From Tritrichomonas musculus (lineage: Eukaryota; Parabasalia; Tritrichomonadida; Tritrichomonadidae), in NCBI GenBank assembly GCA_039105265.1, contig JAPFFF010000004.1:2232001-2296000 (forward strand): a stretch of DNA of 64,000 bases, given 5' to 3'. Below the pieces are notes generated by a model. That model searched no databases. It had not been told where the DNA came from and saw only the letters and a program-made list of their open reading frames with translations. Below are positions 28,971 through 40,800 of the stretch, one piece after another. Within the stretch, counting starts at the first letter, position 1. Every line of letters begins with the position of its first letter. The translations under genes and the position numbers were made by a program.

Positions 28971-30073
28971 AACAGACCTGATATAATCTTTTATTAATAA
29001 AAATAATAATTTGTTTATACAATTTTTATGACAATTTTTTAAAATTCGTATGACATAATATTTTGGTCAAAAGCACTAAAAAATTAATTAAAAATGCATT
29101 TATTTAAATTTTTTTTCGAATTTTTTCTTTTAGTTTTTGAGATTTTTTGAAATTTTCGATTTGCTAGTATAGTAATTTTTCTACGATTTTTAATCGTATG
29201 TTCTATGTAAAATTGAATTCAATACACACTTTTTGAGAGGGGGAAACATCAAAAAGAGTATTCGATTCTGAGATTTACACATATTCCACAATAATTTTTG
29301 ATCTAAATTTTCTGAAATTTTTGACCAAGTCATAATTTTTGAATGTGAAAACGTTATTATGCCATAACTTTTTGAAGTCAGTTTGACTCGTTATATTTAC
29401 ATGATCATCGTATCAAGTAAAACATAATTACATATTTAAAATCAATGAATAAAACTGCTATTTTGATATACACAAAAAATGGACATAAATTGGTAACATT
29501 TTTTCATTTCAAAGACAATAAAACCAAATCCATATCATAAAAAAGAGACACAAGTTTTTTAACTTATATATATATATATATATAAACAATACGAGTAAAA
29601 AACAACATAATTTGTATTTAAGAAAGTTTGTCTATTTCATTTCACATTAAAAAGTGCAGTTTTCAAAACCTTTTTGCATGCCAAATAACAATAGAAAAAG
29701 TTAACTTTCATTGTTCCAACATTTAAATTGATATTTATAGGATCATTACAAGCTTTTCTTTCACTTCTGATATTTTTCTCATATGAGAAAAGTTTCAATT
29801 TTGTGGACTTTTTCACAATAATAACGAGTTTTAATGATCGTTTTTCATTCAAAAAAAGTGGAATATTGAATCACTTCTCGTTTAGCCTTTTTTAAAACAG
29901 ATAATTCGCATTAGTATTATTTTCAACATTACAAAAATCATCTTTTTGAATCTTTTTGATTTTATTGAATTAACTAATGCCAATATCAAACTGATACATG
30001 GATTCCATTTAAATATACTCCACTTTTTGAGAATCTTTCAATTTTGAATTCTCTACATAAACATAAATTAATC
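28971..30073. other. 1.1-kb non-genic region
   Basis: No credible gene. It holds a TA run near 29571-29583 and a foldback-like repeat at 29851-30030. The rest is AT-rich and anonymous. Confidence 0.4.
29851..30030. repeat. Possible ~180-bp foldback element
   Basis: CAAAAAAAGTGGAATATT on the left and its imperfect inverse (AATATACTCCACTTTTTGA) on the right bound the stretch. Inner arms also pair, for example GCATTAGT near 29907 with ACTAATGC near 29975. Ends and target duplication are not clear. Confidence 0.3.
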
Positions 30074-31625
30074 ATGTGCAACCTCCATGAAAAATTAGCA
30101 AATTCCCAAGAATTTCAAAATCTCTTATCTCTCCAGCATAAACTTGTGAATTTATCAAAAGAAGATCCATCTGACACATTAAAACTAATTGAGCAATATT
30201 TATCAAATAGACGGACAAAATCACCACTACGATCAATATTTACATTAATATCATATATAAGTGAATGCAGACCCGAAAATTATGAAAAATCATGCATTAT
30301 CCTTAGTAATTTCCTTGAAGAAATAAAAAATAATTTCTCAACAGAAGAAATTTTTCATATTTTTCCAAATCGAAACTACCAGCAATTTCTTCTAAAGAAC
30401 AACATATTAAGTATAGAAGACATATCAGCGCATTATCATAATAATCAGCAAATTATTGCATTTTTTACACAGAATCATCAAGAACCAAAAATCAACCAAA
30501 TAATCAAACAAAATGACATTTCAAAATTTCAAGAAATCATTTCGAAAACAAATCTTCCTTTAAGTTCAAGAATTCATTTTGCCGTAACAGATTCAAACAA
30601 ACTAAATAACAGTTCAAAAGATCCAACATTACTCGAATATGCAATTGCATATTCAGCACTTGATATAGTGAAATTCATTCTTATGAACGAAGAAGAGGCA
30701 GAATTAGATAAAAAAGACGAATTATACAAAGATATCGGTCGTTATGCAATTTTTGGAGGAAATTCAGAAATCATACATCTATTAGAACAGAATCATATGA
30801 TTAGTGACATCTCTAGCCAAAGGATGTTTTATTTAGTAGATGCAATTTCATATCATCGTAATGAAATTGTTGATTATTTAATTGAAAACTACAATTCAAA
30901 CTTCAATTTTGACAATTTTTCACATTGTTTACAATGGTCAAATTTTCAATGCTTTTACGATCATATCGATTCAATATTGAATGATGTAAATCAGCTCAAT
31001 ATTTATAAGCAATCATTACTCATTTTTGCTGCACAATATGGAATAATTGAAATAGTTGAATGTTTATTATCATCCTATAAAAATTTGAATATTAATAATC
31101 AAGACATTTATGTTTATTCAAATTTTTTTTTGTAAAGTTTTTAAAATAAAATATTTGTAAAACAGCTCTTCATTATTCAATTGAATATGATTTCTTTGAC
31201 ATTGTATCGTTATTAATTCAAAATAGCAATATTGATTTTAATATTCAAGATAAATTTAAAGTTTCAAATATATTTTTTTCCTCAAAGAACAGCATTAATG
31301 AATGGTGTTTTAGCCAATTCATTCAAATCATTGAAAATTTTACTTGAAAAGGACAAAGTTGATGTAAATTCGAAGAATGCTGTTCATTTTATATATGTTA
31401 GTAGAGTTTTTTTGTTTAAATTAGCTTAAGGAGTTTTATATAAATATTTTTTTTAATCAAACTTCATTACATTTAGCTTGCGAAAACAATCGTGTTGAAA
31501 TTGTTGAATTATTAAAAGGCCGAAAAGATCTTGATATTTCAATACAAGATAATAATAATAGAACTGGCTTAGACATTGCCAAAACCAATGACTTTACAGA
31601 TATTGTAAGCATTCTTTCATTTTGA
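30074..31625 (+). pseudogene. Ankyrin-repeat (DUF3447-type) gene, interrupted
   Basis: The first frame (30074-31135, 353 codons from its ATG) has the helical N-terminal region typical of the large trichomonad ankyrin family, then ankyrin units (DPTLLEYAIAYSALDIVKFI and similar). After 31135 the ankyrin pattern goes on in other frames: KTALHYSIEYDFFDIVSLLI, TALMNGVLANSFKSLKILLE and TSLHLACENNRVEIVELL, to a stop at 31623-31625. The three interruptions each sit just before a T-x-L-(H/M) repeat start and are T-rich. The middle one can be explained by one base in a T run. I do not see consistent splice sites, so decay is favoured over introns. Ankyrin proteins bind other proteins; this one's partner is unknown. 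Confidence 0.7.
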
Positions 31626-31730
31626 ATAAAAAAAAATTCAAAGAAAAAAAATTTTTTTTGATGTGATTAAAAATAATTTTGATGTATAAAAAATTTTATT
31701 AAATTTATATTTAACATAAATAGAACAAAA

Positions 31731-34700
31731 TTATTGTATCTTCAACCGCACTTTCTCATTTGATGAAAGCTGTACCCAATCTTGCTTTTCATCATCATAA
31801 GTAATTTTATTACCAGTTATATCATTTTGATCTACTACTGAAGTTTCAATCGTCAACGTAATTGTTTTTTGCTCAGTCTTTTTACTAGCAGCAACATAAG
31901 AAGCAGCAATTTGCATTTTGTTTTTACTATCAAACTTCAAACTTTTAATAGGCTTATTCTTCAAGTTCAAACTACTAACCAATGCTAATGAATTTCGATA
32001 TTTCAAACCTGCAAATACAACACCACTAATAGATCCAAATGCAACAACATTAGAAGTAGTTGAATAAACCATTCTTTTTGTTTTATGAGCTAATTTTTGA
32101 TATACATAAGCAGAATCATCCAAATTTAATTTTACAAACAAACGTATCAAATTTTTAATAACGGAACAATATAAATTATCATCTTCATTATCATCGTCGT
32201 CATCATTTTCTAATCTTTCTTCATAATCAAGAATATAAGCACAATATTGCCTAATAAAACCAACACCTGCCTTTATATTACCTTCAGAAACATAAGATGC
32301 ACCTTTCTGCATAACTCTAATTGGTTGCCTCTTAAACAATATATATAATGAGTTGGAATCAGCTTCACTATTTGGCGCATTTTCAGCAACTTTCAATAAT
32401 AAATAATTGAAAAAGTCATTTTTAGTTTTTTTGGCAATTTCTGGGTCAACTTTACCAGTTTTATCGTTATCCAATTTTTTCACAAAATAATCAACATTTT
32501 TAGAAGCAATCCTTCTTGCATAAGGAGAAGCGTTAGATTCACTATCAATAACTTCAAAAAGATCATTGACATCTGCTATACCTTCATCTTCAGAGATCTC
32601 GTCAATCATCGTCTCAGCAAGTGAACATTTGATCAATGTGAAGGCACGCCGATAATTTGGAAATTGAAGTTTTGATTCATAAAGACGATTCATCCAATTT
32701 CTTCTTGTTTCAACGCTGAATTGAGAAACTGTTCTAAATACAAGATCATGGACATCAGTGCTACAACCAAAGAGATATTGAAGTAAATGAAAGATTGCTG
32801 AATCAGATTCTTTTAATTTCTCTTCTAGAAGATTCTGTATAGAGGCTTGCTTAATATGCTTATAACCATTAAACGCAATAGAAAAAAGTGCATTTGTGGC
32901 AAGTACCATTGATGTTATCAATGATGATGTCTTGAAAATTGTTTCATGAGTCATTTGACATTCGGAAGAAAGCAATGTTACAACCTTCTTATTACCAACA
33001 AGACCGATCTGAAATTGAGTGTCTTTGTTAACGTTCGCGAAATTATTATTATTATCTATTTTGTCTTGGGTGATACCGATAGTTGTAAAGAGAGAATAAA
33101 TAAAATGGAAATTTGGTATCTCTTTGGCTAGATCTTCCATGGGCTTTTTCAGATTTTCTTTGACAACTGATCTTGTGATACTTGCTAGCTTTTCTAGATT
33201 GATCAATGGAACTTGGAAGACAACAGAGCCAATTTTGAGTGGATGCAAAATAATACCACTTCTGTAGTTCATTACTGGAACAATTCTTACAAATTGTCCG
33301 TCATTATTTTTAATACTGTTCTTAATGTTCTGTAAATACATAAATTTCTTTTGATCGGTGACTATTGATTCAAGATTACTACTAGCCAATGACCAAAAGT
33401 AAAGTGAATTACATTCAATAAGTAGCATCATTGAAGCTGGATGGAAATATATATCTTTAATATGACTATCATGACCAGACATCATTCGCTTATTTTCAAG
33501 AGTCTTTAAATCAAGCATTGATACAATACTTCCTCGAGTTAGACAGAAGAGAGAATGATCAATGATTGTTGACGTTTTCATTTCTGATCTGTAGAAGCCT
33601 ACAACAGGAGAGGTAAATTGATACAAAGTTCTAACATATTTGTAGACTTGCTTTTCATTATTGATTTCATATATATGGACAAAACAGTCTTCTCCTGATG
33701 TAAATATGTATTTTTGGGTGGTAAATAGAGCAACAACTTTTCCTTTGTGAGAATGAGATAGAGTTATATCTTCTTTGCGCTGATTCAAATAATGCAATTG
33801 GACTTTTCCTTTGTTATATCCTTCGACAATAATCGCTATTTCATAGTAAAATTCTGGTTCTTCATCAATATCAGTACTTATTAATGATCGATTCTTATCT
33901 TTTCGACTACTATTATAATATCTTGTATTGGGTTTCTTTACCCATATAAAACATTGGGCTGTTAAATATTGCGCTGAATCTTCCGTTGACTCGTTAGAAA
34001 TTTCGCTTTTTTCATCAGTAGATTCACTTTTTTCTTCACTAGGATCATCATTTTCAAAAGCATGTTTAGGAATCATTGAACATTCACGAAAATCATGCTT
34101 TTCAATTGATATTGTATCGTCAAATCCAATAACAAGACCACCATTAAAACCAGAGATACATGGTGATCGAAGTTCGGCATTCCCATCAATTCCCATCTTT
34201 GGCAAATCATCAGTTCCTTCCTCTTCTTCATTACTTCTATCAGATTCACTAGTATCAGAATAACTTTCTTCGTCCATTTGATCATCAAAATCATTATTGT
34301 AAGTCTTAACGTTATCCATGAAAACCGTCGTTGTTGTTGTTGCCGCAACACTTTCTGTATTAAATGCAGATAATGTCTGTAATTGTTTATCATGCTTATG
34401 CTTGCGATGATGATGTGGAAGATGAATTGTTTTATGCTTTTTGTCTATTCCCATTTTGGTTGATAAACGCTTGAAAAAATTCGTCTTCTTGTGATGCGGT
34501 GCTTGACTACCAGGACCATTTAGATCGGTATCAGTTGTTTGCTCTTTATCTTTACCTTTATTTTTATGATGATGATGCTTTTTCTTGTGTTCTTTAGCCT
34601 CATCTGGCAATTCAAAATGACTAGGTGCTGGCGGCACTATTTTAACTCTATCATCATTCATAACTGATGGAGCCACAATTGTATGATATCGTGGTTTCGC

Positions 34701-35834
34701 AGATGGAGATGAGTCTGCTGGTGGCTCATTTGAAAATGGATCAAGATTACTCACTGTATTTCTACTGATTTGATGAACAGATTGATAATTTGTAGCAGTT
34801 TGAATTGAAGAAGTAATTGGAGCTGAGGATAGATTCAAAAGATTTGAAATTACTCTTGCATGAATCATATGCGTTTCTTCGTTGCCTTCTTTTGGTAGAT
34901 TGAATTGACTAACTTGAGGATGATTTAATGTATTATATTGAGTCTTAGGAGCAGTTTCAAATTTTGGCTTTGTGACTTTAAATGTTGTAAAATGACCATT
35001 CATTTGAAGCACTGCTGCAGTGTAAGTATCAACCCATGCAATTTGTGCAATAGGCTGATCTGTTTCAAGCGTATATGTAGTAAATTCTGGAACTGTAAGT
35101 GATACTATATAGAAAATGTTTGCTGATGCAGCTAACAAATAAGTGAAATCTGAATTTGGTTTAGCATAAAATATAGGTTTTTTTGGTGAAAAGAGACGAA
35201 GCTTATGACTTTTTGCTGTTGATAATGTTAATGATGTATAAGTGGCAATACCAGTACTATCCATTGTAAAAAGCCAACTACTTTTTAGAGTTGAGTAAAA
35301 GCCAATTCCTGCAACAAAAGAGTTGTAAGGCCGGATTTGTTGCATTATTATTCCTTCAAAAATATTGATAACATAAACTGAAGAAAATGCACCAGAAACA
35401 ACACCTAATTCAATAGCTTTTGGCGAAATTGCAATATGTTGGCATCCATTTGGCAACAAATTTTCAAATTTATTAATACAAATACCATCCGAAACATTCC
35501 ATAAACAAATCGTTCCATCGGTTGAAAGCGACGCAACTGTATCAAGAATGATAGGGAGTTTGCAAGGTGTAAAATCAACAACTTTTGTTGAATGACCAAA
35601 CGAGCATGAAGCAGGAATTGATTTGCTTTTGTATAAAAAAAATCTTATAATTTCTCCACGATAAGAGCCGGCGAATGCAACAGCTTTAATTGAATCCTCT
35701 TCCTTACTAGAACTTTCTGATGATTTTGAACTTTTATACTCGTATATATAAAGCGCAGACATCTGAAAAGATGAGGTCTTCAAACGATGCCAATCTGTAA
35801 GAGAGACAAATAAATCAGTTGAATAATCATTCAT
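31731..35834 (-). CDS. WD40 propeller protein, WDR7/rabconnectin-3-beta-like
   Basis: A 1367-residue protein. WD40 units occur at the N-terminus (about 45-310; for example SLSTDGTICLWNVSDGICI) and again at about 650-830 (KGKVVALFTTQKYIFTSGED, SGHDSHIKDIYFHPASMMLL). Between them is a charged, His/Lys-rich disordered stretch (about 370-600). The C-terminal third is helical with a last beta segment. Two propellers, a disordered middle and a helical tail resemble WDR7, which with DMXL proteins assembles V-ATPase on membranes. Similarity is by layout and a few motifs such as TDGTICLWNVSDG, so a general WD40 scaffold is possible. A TCAATTT motif lies a few bases upstream of the ATG. Confidence 0.62.
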   Translation of the reverse strand: MNDYSTDLFVSLTDWHRLKTSSFQMSALYIYEYKSSKSSESSSKEEDSIKAVAFAGSYRGEIIRFFLYKSKSIPASCSFGHSTKVVDFTPCKLPIILDTVASLSTDGTICLWNVSDGICINKFENLLPNGCQHIAISPKAIELGVVSGAFSSVYVINIFEGIIMQQIRPYNSFVAGIGFYSTLKSSWLFTMDSTGIATYTSLTLSTAKSHKLRLFSPKKPIFYAKPNSDFTYLLAASANIFYIVSLTVPEFTTYTLETDQPIAQIAWVDTYTAAVLQMNGHFTTFKVTKPKFETAPKTQYNTLNHPQVSQFNLPKEGNEETHMIHARVISNLLNLSSAPITSSIQTATNYQSVHQISRNTVSNLDPFSNEPPADSSPSAKPRYHTIVAPSVMNDDRVKIVPPAPSHFELPDEAKEHKKKHHHHKNKGKDKEQTTDTDLNGPGSQAPHHKKTNFFKRLSTKMGIDKKHKTIHLPHHHRKHKHDKQLQTLSAFNTESVAATTTTTVFMDNVKTYNNDFDDQMDEESYSDTSESDRSNEEEEGTDDLPKMGIDGNAELRSPCISGFNGGLVIGFDDTISIEKHDFRECSMIPKHAFENDDPSEEKSESTDEKSEISNESTEDSAQYLTAQCFIWVKKPNTRYYNSSRKDKNRSLISTDIDEEPEFYYEIAIIVEGYNKGKVQLHYLNQRKEDITLSHSHKGKVVALFTTQKYIFTSGEDCFVHIYEINNEKQVYKYVRTLYQFTSPVVGFYRSEMKTSTIIDHSLFCLTRGSIVSMLDLKTLENKRMMSGHDSHIKDIYFHPASMMLLIECNSLYFWSLASSNLESIVTDQKKFMYLQNIKNSIKNNDGQFVRIVPVMNYRSGIILHPLKIGSVVFQVPLINLEKLASITRSVVKENLKKPMEDLAKEIPNFHFIYSLFTTIGITQDKIDNNNNFANVNKDTQFQIGLVGNKKVVTLLSSECQMTHETIFKTSSLITSMVLATNALFSIAFNGYKHIKQASIQNLLEEKLKESDSAIFHLLQYLFGCSTDVHDLVFRTVSQFSVETRRNWMNRLYESKLQFPNYRRAFTLIKCSLAETMIDEISEDEGIADVNDLFEVIDSESNASPYARRIASKNVDYFVKKLDNDKTGKVDPEIAKKTKNDFFNYLLLKVAENAPNSEADSNSLYILFKRQPIRVMQKGASYVSEGNIKAGVGFIRQYCAYILDYEERLENDDDDDNEDDNLYCSVIKNLIRLFVKLNLDDSAYVYQKLAHKTKRMVYSTTSNVVAFGSISGVVFAGLKYRNSLALVSSLNLKNKPIKSLKFDSKNKMQIAASYVAASKKTEQKTITLTIETSVVDQNDITGNKITYDDEKQDWVQLSSNEKVRLKIQ

Positions 35835-36133
35835 TGATTAAATTGATATGTAATTTTATATTACTCAGAAAAAGTTTTTTAGAACCGATAGAAAATAATC
35901 ATTTTAATTTTTCTATCAATTCAATTTTTGAATAAAAAATTGATGTTTTAAATATAGACTTGAAATTTTGATATTGGAAACCTATTTCTACATATCACTA
36001 AATAAACATAAGTTTAATTAATCCGATATGATTTTATATGATATACCAAATTTCAATTTTAAAATTTGATCATCTGAAAAACAAATAGATATATAAAAAT
36101 AAATATAATATAAATATAGATAGAAATGAAGCA

Positions 36134-37387
36134 TTACATTGACATTAAACACGCCGTTGTTGCTTCTTCATCTTTATCACATGCTAGATATACTTGAACA
36201 ACCATCATCGGATCGTATCCATAATTAGTAATTCTTGCTATAACCTCATTATCATGCTCATTTAAATCAACATTTTGAACTGCCATTCCAGCCATGGCCA
36301 TTTGGTTAAGTAAAATATTTTGATGTTCTCCATTATCATTATTATCTATATTACCATTATTATCTTCATTATTATCAGCATTAAAATGATCGTCTGCTGG
36401 TTCATTATTTGGGTCATCTGGATTATTATTATTTTCATCTCCGTTTTCATCTCCATTTTCAGGATCATTTTCATTTTCTTCTTCATTATTTGGAATATCA
36501 CCAATAACATCGTTGTCCATGAAAAAAGCATTGTGATTTTCACCATCATCGAAAATTTGATTTCCTTGCTGATTTCTCATCATATCAAATACCATTTCTA
36601 CATCATCAAAATCAATATTATTTTCTCCGTTTATATTTGGATCAACATTAAATTCATAAGGAATACCATTTTCATTATAATTATCATTATCATAAATCTC
36701 ATCTTCATGATCTTCTTCATAATTATTATCATTATAGTTGTTAATTTCAGGATCAAAATTCTCACCTACATTAATTGGCAAATTTACTGTATTTCCATTA
36801 TCTTCTTCTTCAGAATCAGAATAATTGTTATCGTTACCGCTATTGCCAAGCATAGATGCATGACCATAAGAGCTTAACAACTGTATTAATCCATTTGGTG
36901 ATAATCGGTTTGTTTGGATAAGAGCTTCTAATTGATGGATTATTTGTGGATCATTCAGTTCCTGCGCTGGGATATAAATTTCATGAACTGATCCATCATT
37001 TCCATCAGAAATAAATTCTGGAATATTATTTCCATCTTCTGATAAATAAATCATTTGGCTTCCATTTTGACCTGATGGCTTTTCACGAACATAGTAATCA
37101 TGATAGCGCGATGAAGTAAAACCGAAAGCATCGTCAACTCGTGGGAAAGATTTTTCTGGAAATTGAGCAAAATTATATAGAACAAATTTGGGATCTTTAC
37201 TTATCAAATCATTTGTTATTTTGCTGGAATTTTCAAGTTCTTTCATTTCATGGCATAAATAGCATTTGGTCGTATCAACATGATGCTTTTTGTTAAGCTC
37301 AATAAGAGCAGAACCTACCGTCGATCCATCATTTATTTCCAGATCATATTTATCTCCAATAAGACTTTCGATTTGAATCTTTAGCAT
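36134..37387 (-). CDS. UBL-UBA protein (ubiquitin shuttle type)
   Basis: A 417-residue acidic protein. Residues 1-75 fit a ubiquitin-like fold (MLKIQIESLIGDKYDLEIND). Residues 140-180 include LNDPQIIHQLEALIQTNRLS, a helical stretch like an STI1 or XPC-binding element. Residues 190-355 are a long Asn/Asp/Glu low-complexity region. The C-terminal 45 residues are a UBA domain (EVIARITNYGYDPMMVVQVY, then A-C-x-x-D-E-E-A-T-T-A-C-L). UBL at the front and UBA at the end is the layout of Rad23/Dsk2-like receptors that bring ubiquitinated clients to the proteasome. Only one UBA is seen, so it is closer to Dsk2/ubiquilin than to Rad23. Confidence 0.75.
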   Translation of the reverse strand: MLKIQIESLIGDKYDLEINDGSTVGSALIELNKKHHVDTTKCYLCHEMKELENSSKITNDLISKDPKFVLYNFAQFPEKSFPRVDDAFGFTSSRYHDYYVREKPSGQNGSQMIYLSEDGNNIPEFISDGNDGSVHEIYIPAQELNDPQIIHQLEALIQTNRLSPNGLIQLLSSYGHASMLGNSGNDNNYSDSEEEDNGNTVNLPINVGENFDPEINNYNDNNYEEDHEDEIYDNDNYNENGIPYEFNVDPNINGENNIDFDDVEMVFDMMRNQQGNQIFDDGENHNAFFMDNDVIGDIPNNEEENENDPENGDENGDENNNNPDDPNNEPADDHFNADNNEDNNGNIDNNDNGEHQNILLNQMAMAGMAVQNVDLNEHDNEVIARITNYGYDPMMVVQVYLACDKDEEATTACLMSM

Positions 37388-37862
37388 AATTTTTAATTAT
37401 ATATGGTTGATATAGAGAATTATTTTTCAAAAATTGTACGAATATTCTCAAAAAGTTTTAATGAAAGGACTCATTTTTACAAAACAAGAATTTCTAAACA
37501 ATTAAATGATGAATATATTTTTAAAATAAATATAAAAATAAATAATACTAAATATAAAATTGTAATTATATTTTTGGAAAAAAAAATACAATTCTTTTTG
37601 AGATTTTGATACAATAATCAAAAGTTTTTTATTTTTGTTTATATTATAATGATATTATCGGTCAATATTTATATCTTAATGATCTTTATAAATAATATAT
37701 TTACTTCTGGCTATACCAAAAAATTTTGTTAATTTTTTATTTTTACAATAATTCAAATAACAATCAAAAATTGAGAATCATATAACATTTAACGAATTTA
37801 ATAGAAATAATTTAAATTTGAAAAACGTTATTTAAAAAATCAATTTTGGGACCGAAAACAAA
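37388..37862. other. Divergent intergenic region
   Basis: Separates the UBL-UBA gene (minus) from the cyclase-like gene (plus). AT-rich. TCAATTTT lies about 20 bases before the downstream ATG, in the position of an initiator. Confidence 0.45.
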
Positions 37863-40800
37863 ATGCAAGAGACATCTCAATCAGAACGAAGCAAAAGTAA
37901 GGTTGGATCCTCAGTTAATTCTTCTCGCGTAGGATCTACAACTTCTTTTGATGACGAACAGATAGCATTCCAAAGGCGAGAAAATTTGATATATCCTTTA
38001 TTTTCTGAAATTTCGCAAATCGTTAAGGTGCCTTCATTTGTATACTTTTTCTCTCAGTTTTTTTCTCTAGCTCAATTTTTAATATCAGGATTATGGTCAA
38101 ATTCGGATCATTTTTGGGACCAGGATCCAAAAGGTAAATCAGCTATACGAATATTTCAATGCTTTATTGATTTAGGACTTCATGGAATTAGCAGCAATCT
38201 TATTACTTACGATATTTTAATTATTCTTTTTGTAATAATGATTGGTTGGCATATATTTATCATTGTTTATTATTATTACTTTCATCAATATTCAAAGTTA
38301 ATGCTTTATATAACACAAATTTTACAAATGTTTGTTTTACCACCAATTATTCCTTTTTATGCGAGCCATGCAGGAAATTCTTTTTCGGAACTTGCAACTG
38401 AATCAATGAGCCAAACTGGCGTTAGTGCTCGCAGTGCCGTTTTATTTGTATTTTTTGCATTAGCAACAATAATATTATTTGTATTATTCGTAATTTGTTT
38501 TTCTTTTCTATGCCTGTCTCCAATCTTATCTCAGATTTTAGATGCTTCCTGGGATCCGAAACCAATTATCTTCATGCTTTCATTAACCTGCTATAGCTGT
38601 TTCTTTGGCCCAGTTTTAGATCATTTTGCAAAATGGGTAAATATGATTTTTATTCTTGCTTCAGTTGCGTTAACAGTGTATACTATTTTATTATTGAAAG
38701 ATTTTCCTTTTCATCAATTTTGGATTAATCCAGCTTTTGCTGGCCTTGCAGTTGGCCATATATTTTTTGAATTATTATTGATTCCTTCGTGCTTTTCACA
38801 TGAAATCCCATCAACGATATATTTAGTTATCTCTTTAGTATTAATCGTTGTGTCCGTCGTTATTGCTTATATCTTGCTACGAAGGAAGCGACAAAAAATT
38901 ATTAAACAATTATCATATTCTACAATAGGCGAATCTAATATAACTGACGTTGATAAAAAAGCTCATTTTGAAACAATTGAATTAAAGACAGCAAGTGATA
39001 TTTATTCGTTTTTAAGGATAGGCCTTGCCTATAATTGCGATCTTTTCCTCGATTTCTCATTTCCTCATTACATTGTCGAAAATTATGCCACCCAGCAACT
39101 AGTTTTAGCTGTTTCTCAAATGATTTCTTTCTTTCCGAATGAACTTCAGTATCTCGCTTATTGTCTTGGAATGATTACAAAATTAGGTGAGCTTTCATTT
39201 CAAGATCATTATCTTTTCTTTCAAATGAAAAAAGTCCACTTGATGCGACAATCTTCATTATCTAAAGAAGCTTCGTCAACTATTAAGAAAATGAGGAAGC
39301 AGTCACTAGATACAATATCAGCCATTAGAGGTTTTTGGAAAGAAGTTGGAAGTGGTCATGCTAATTTGGACTTTAATGCTTTGATAGCTGTCCAAAAGAC
39401 AACAAACAAGTTGAAAGGAACTTTTCAAGACTTAACTGACCGATTTTCAAATAACCAAGAAATGTGCAATGAGTATGCCATGTTTTTGGTTGAAGGTGCT
39501 GGGGATTACAAAGAAGCTTTGAAATGGAAAGGGAAAGCTCATCTTCTCGAAATTGGAAAAAGATTAGATACTGATTTTGCACTTAGATCTCTCGTTAACA
39601 CTTATCCTCATTACTTATTAGACCAAATTATAGATGTAAACGGCAAATTTATTCGTTCTAAAACAGAATCAAATGCATCTGCTTCTGAGTCAGTATCTGT
39701 ATCAGCTTCTGGAATTTCTTCAGAGTCTAATACAAATGATGACGCCTATTTCCAGAAGTTAGATGATTTTTCAAGTAATTTTATTACAGAATCGAAAATG
39801 CGTCTTGCAGTTCAAAAGTCTCTTGAATCAGCATCACTTCCAGGTTTATCAGCTTCAAAGTATGTTTTCTTCCTTCAATTTGTTGTAGCTGCCATTATTT
39901 TCATTGTTATCCTATTATGGGTACCAACTGTTAATGTTAACATAGTATCAATCATATCTGAAGTTCAGAATATGGCATATGTTTATTGCCATTCAGGCTA
40001 TACATCATTCACCGCAGCTCATCTTTTAACGACTCATCCGAACTTTTCTACATTTAGCGGCCTTGAAACTGTTCTGAATCTAAGTAACTTTCCACTGGAC
40101 CAAGTTAACACAAAACCTCATAGCGTTTTAAATTTAACATTTGAACATATTGCATTTTATCTAATGCTAGGTGCAAATAGCCTCGAATCTGTTAATCAAG
40201 AATTAATGAGCCACCCAAAAGACAGATTAGATGCTCTAGATGAATTTTTATATTCAAACATCACAATATATTACTGCTATAAAGCTAACATTACCAAAGA
40301 TGCTAATATTACAATGTCAATTCGATCAGCAGTCTTTACATGCTTCTTATTTTTATTAGAGGCAATTGAACAACATCACAGCGGAAATGACAATTCAACA
40401 GAAACAGCAAATTTACTTGTAAATGCAGTTTACAACATGGGTAGATTATCACCATATCTTGAAAAAGTTCTTCAACAATTGTCAAGTATCGGTGATGATG
40501 TCGTTGATTCCAAAAAAGCTTTATTGCTTGTATTAGAAATTTTAATACCAGTCTTATTTGGAGTCATTTTCTTAGTTATTCAAATAAGAACAATATACTT
40601 ACTTTATAAGAAAACAAATAAAACTCTAAGTGTCTTAAGGAAAATTAAACCGGAAACTATTGATGCTTCTCTTGATCCAATTATGATAGGTACAAAAGAT
40701 AAGAAAATTAATTCAAGCGCTTCACAACTTAGAACCAGCAATTCTTTTTCTTATACTGTTTTACCAATTTTCTGCGTTGTAGGCATTTTACTAAATGCAT

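Noticed and set aside
33928-34393. Overlapping frames opposite or within the WDR7-like gene
   Set aside because: They coincide with its low-complexity Ser/Glu region; the long 1367-codon frame explains the sequence.
36320-36877. Long hydrophobic plus-strand frame
   Set aside because: It is antisense to the Asn/Asp-rich linker of the UBL-UBA gene; AAT/GAT codons read backwards give Ile-rich nonsense.
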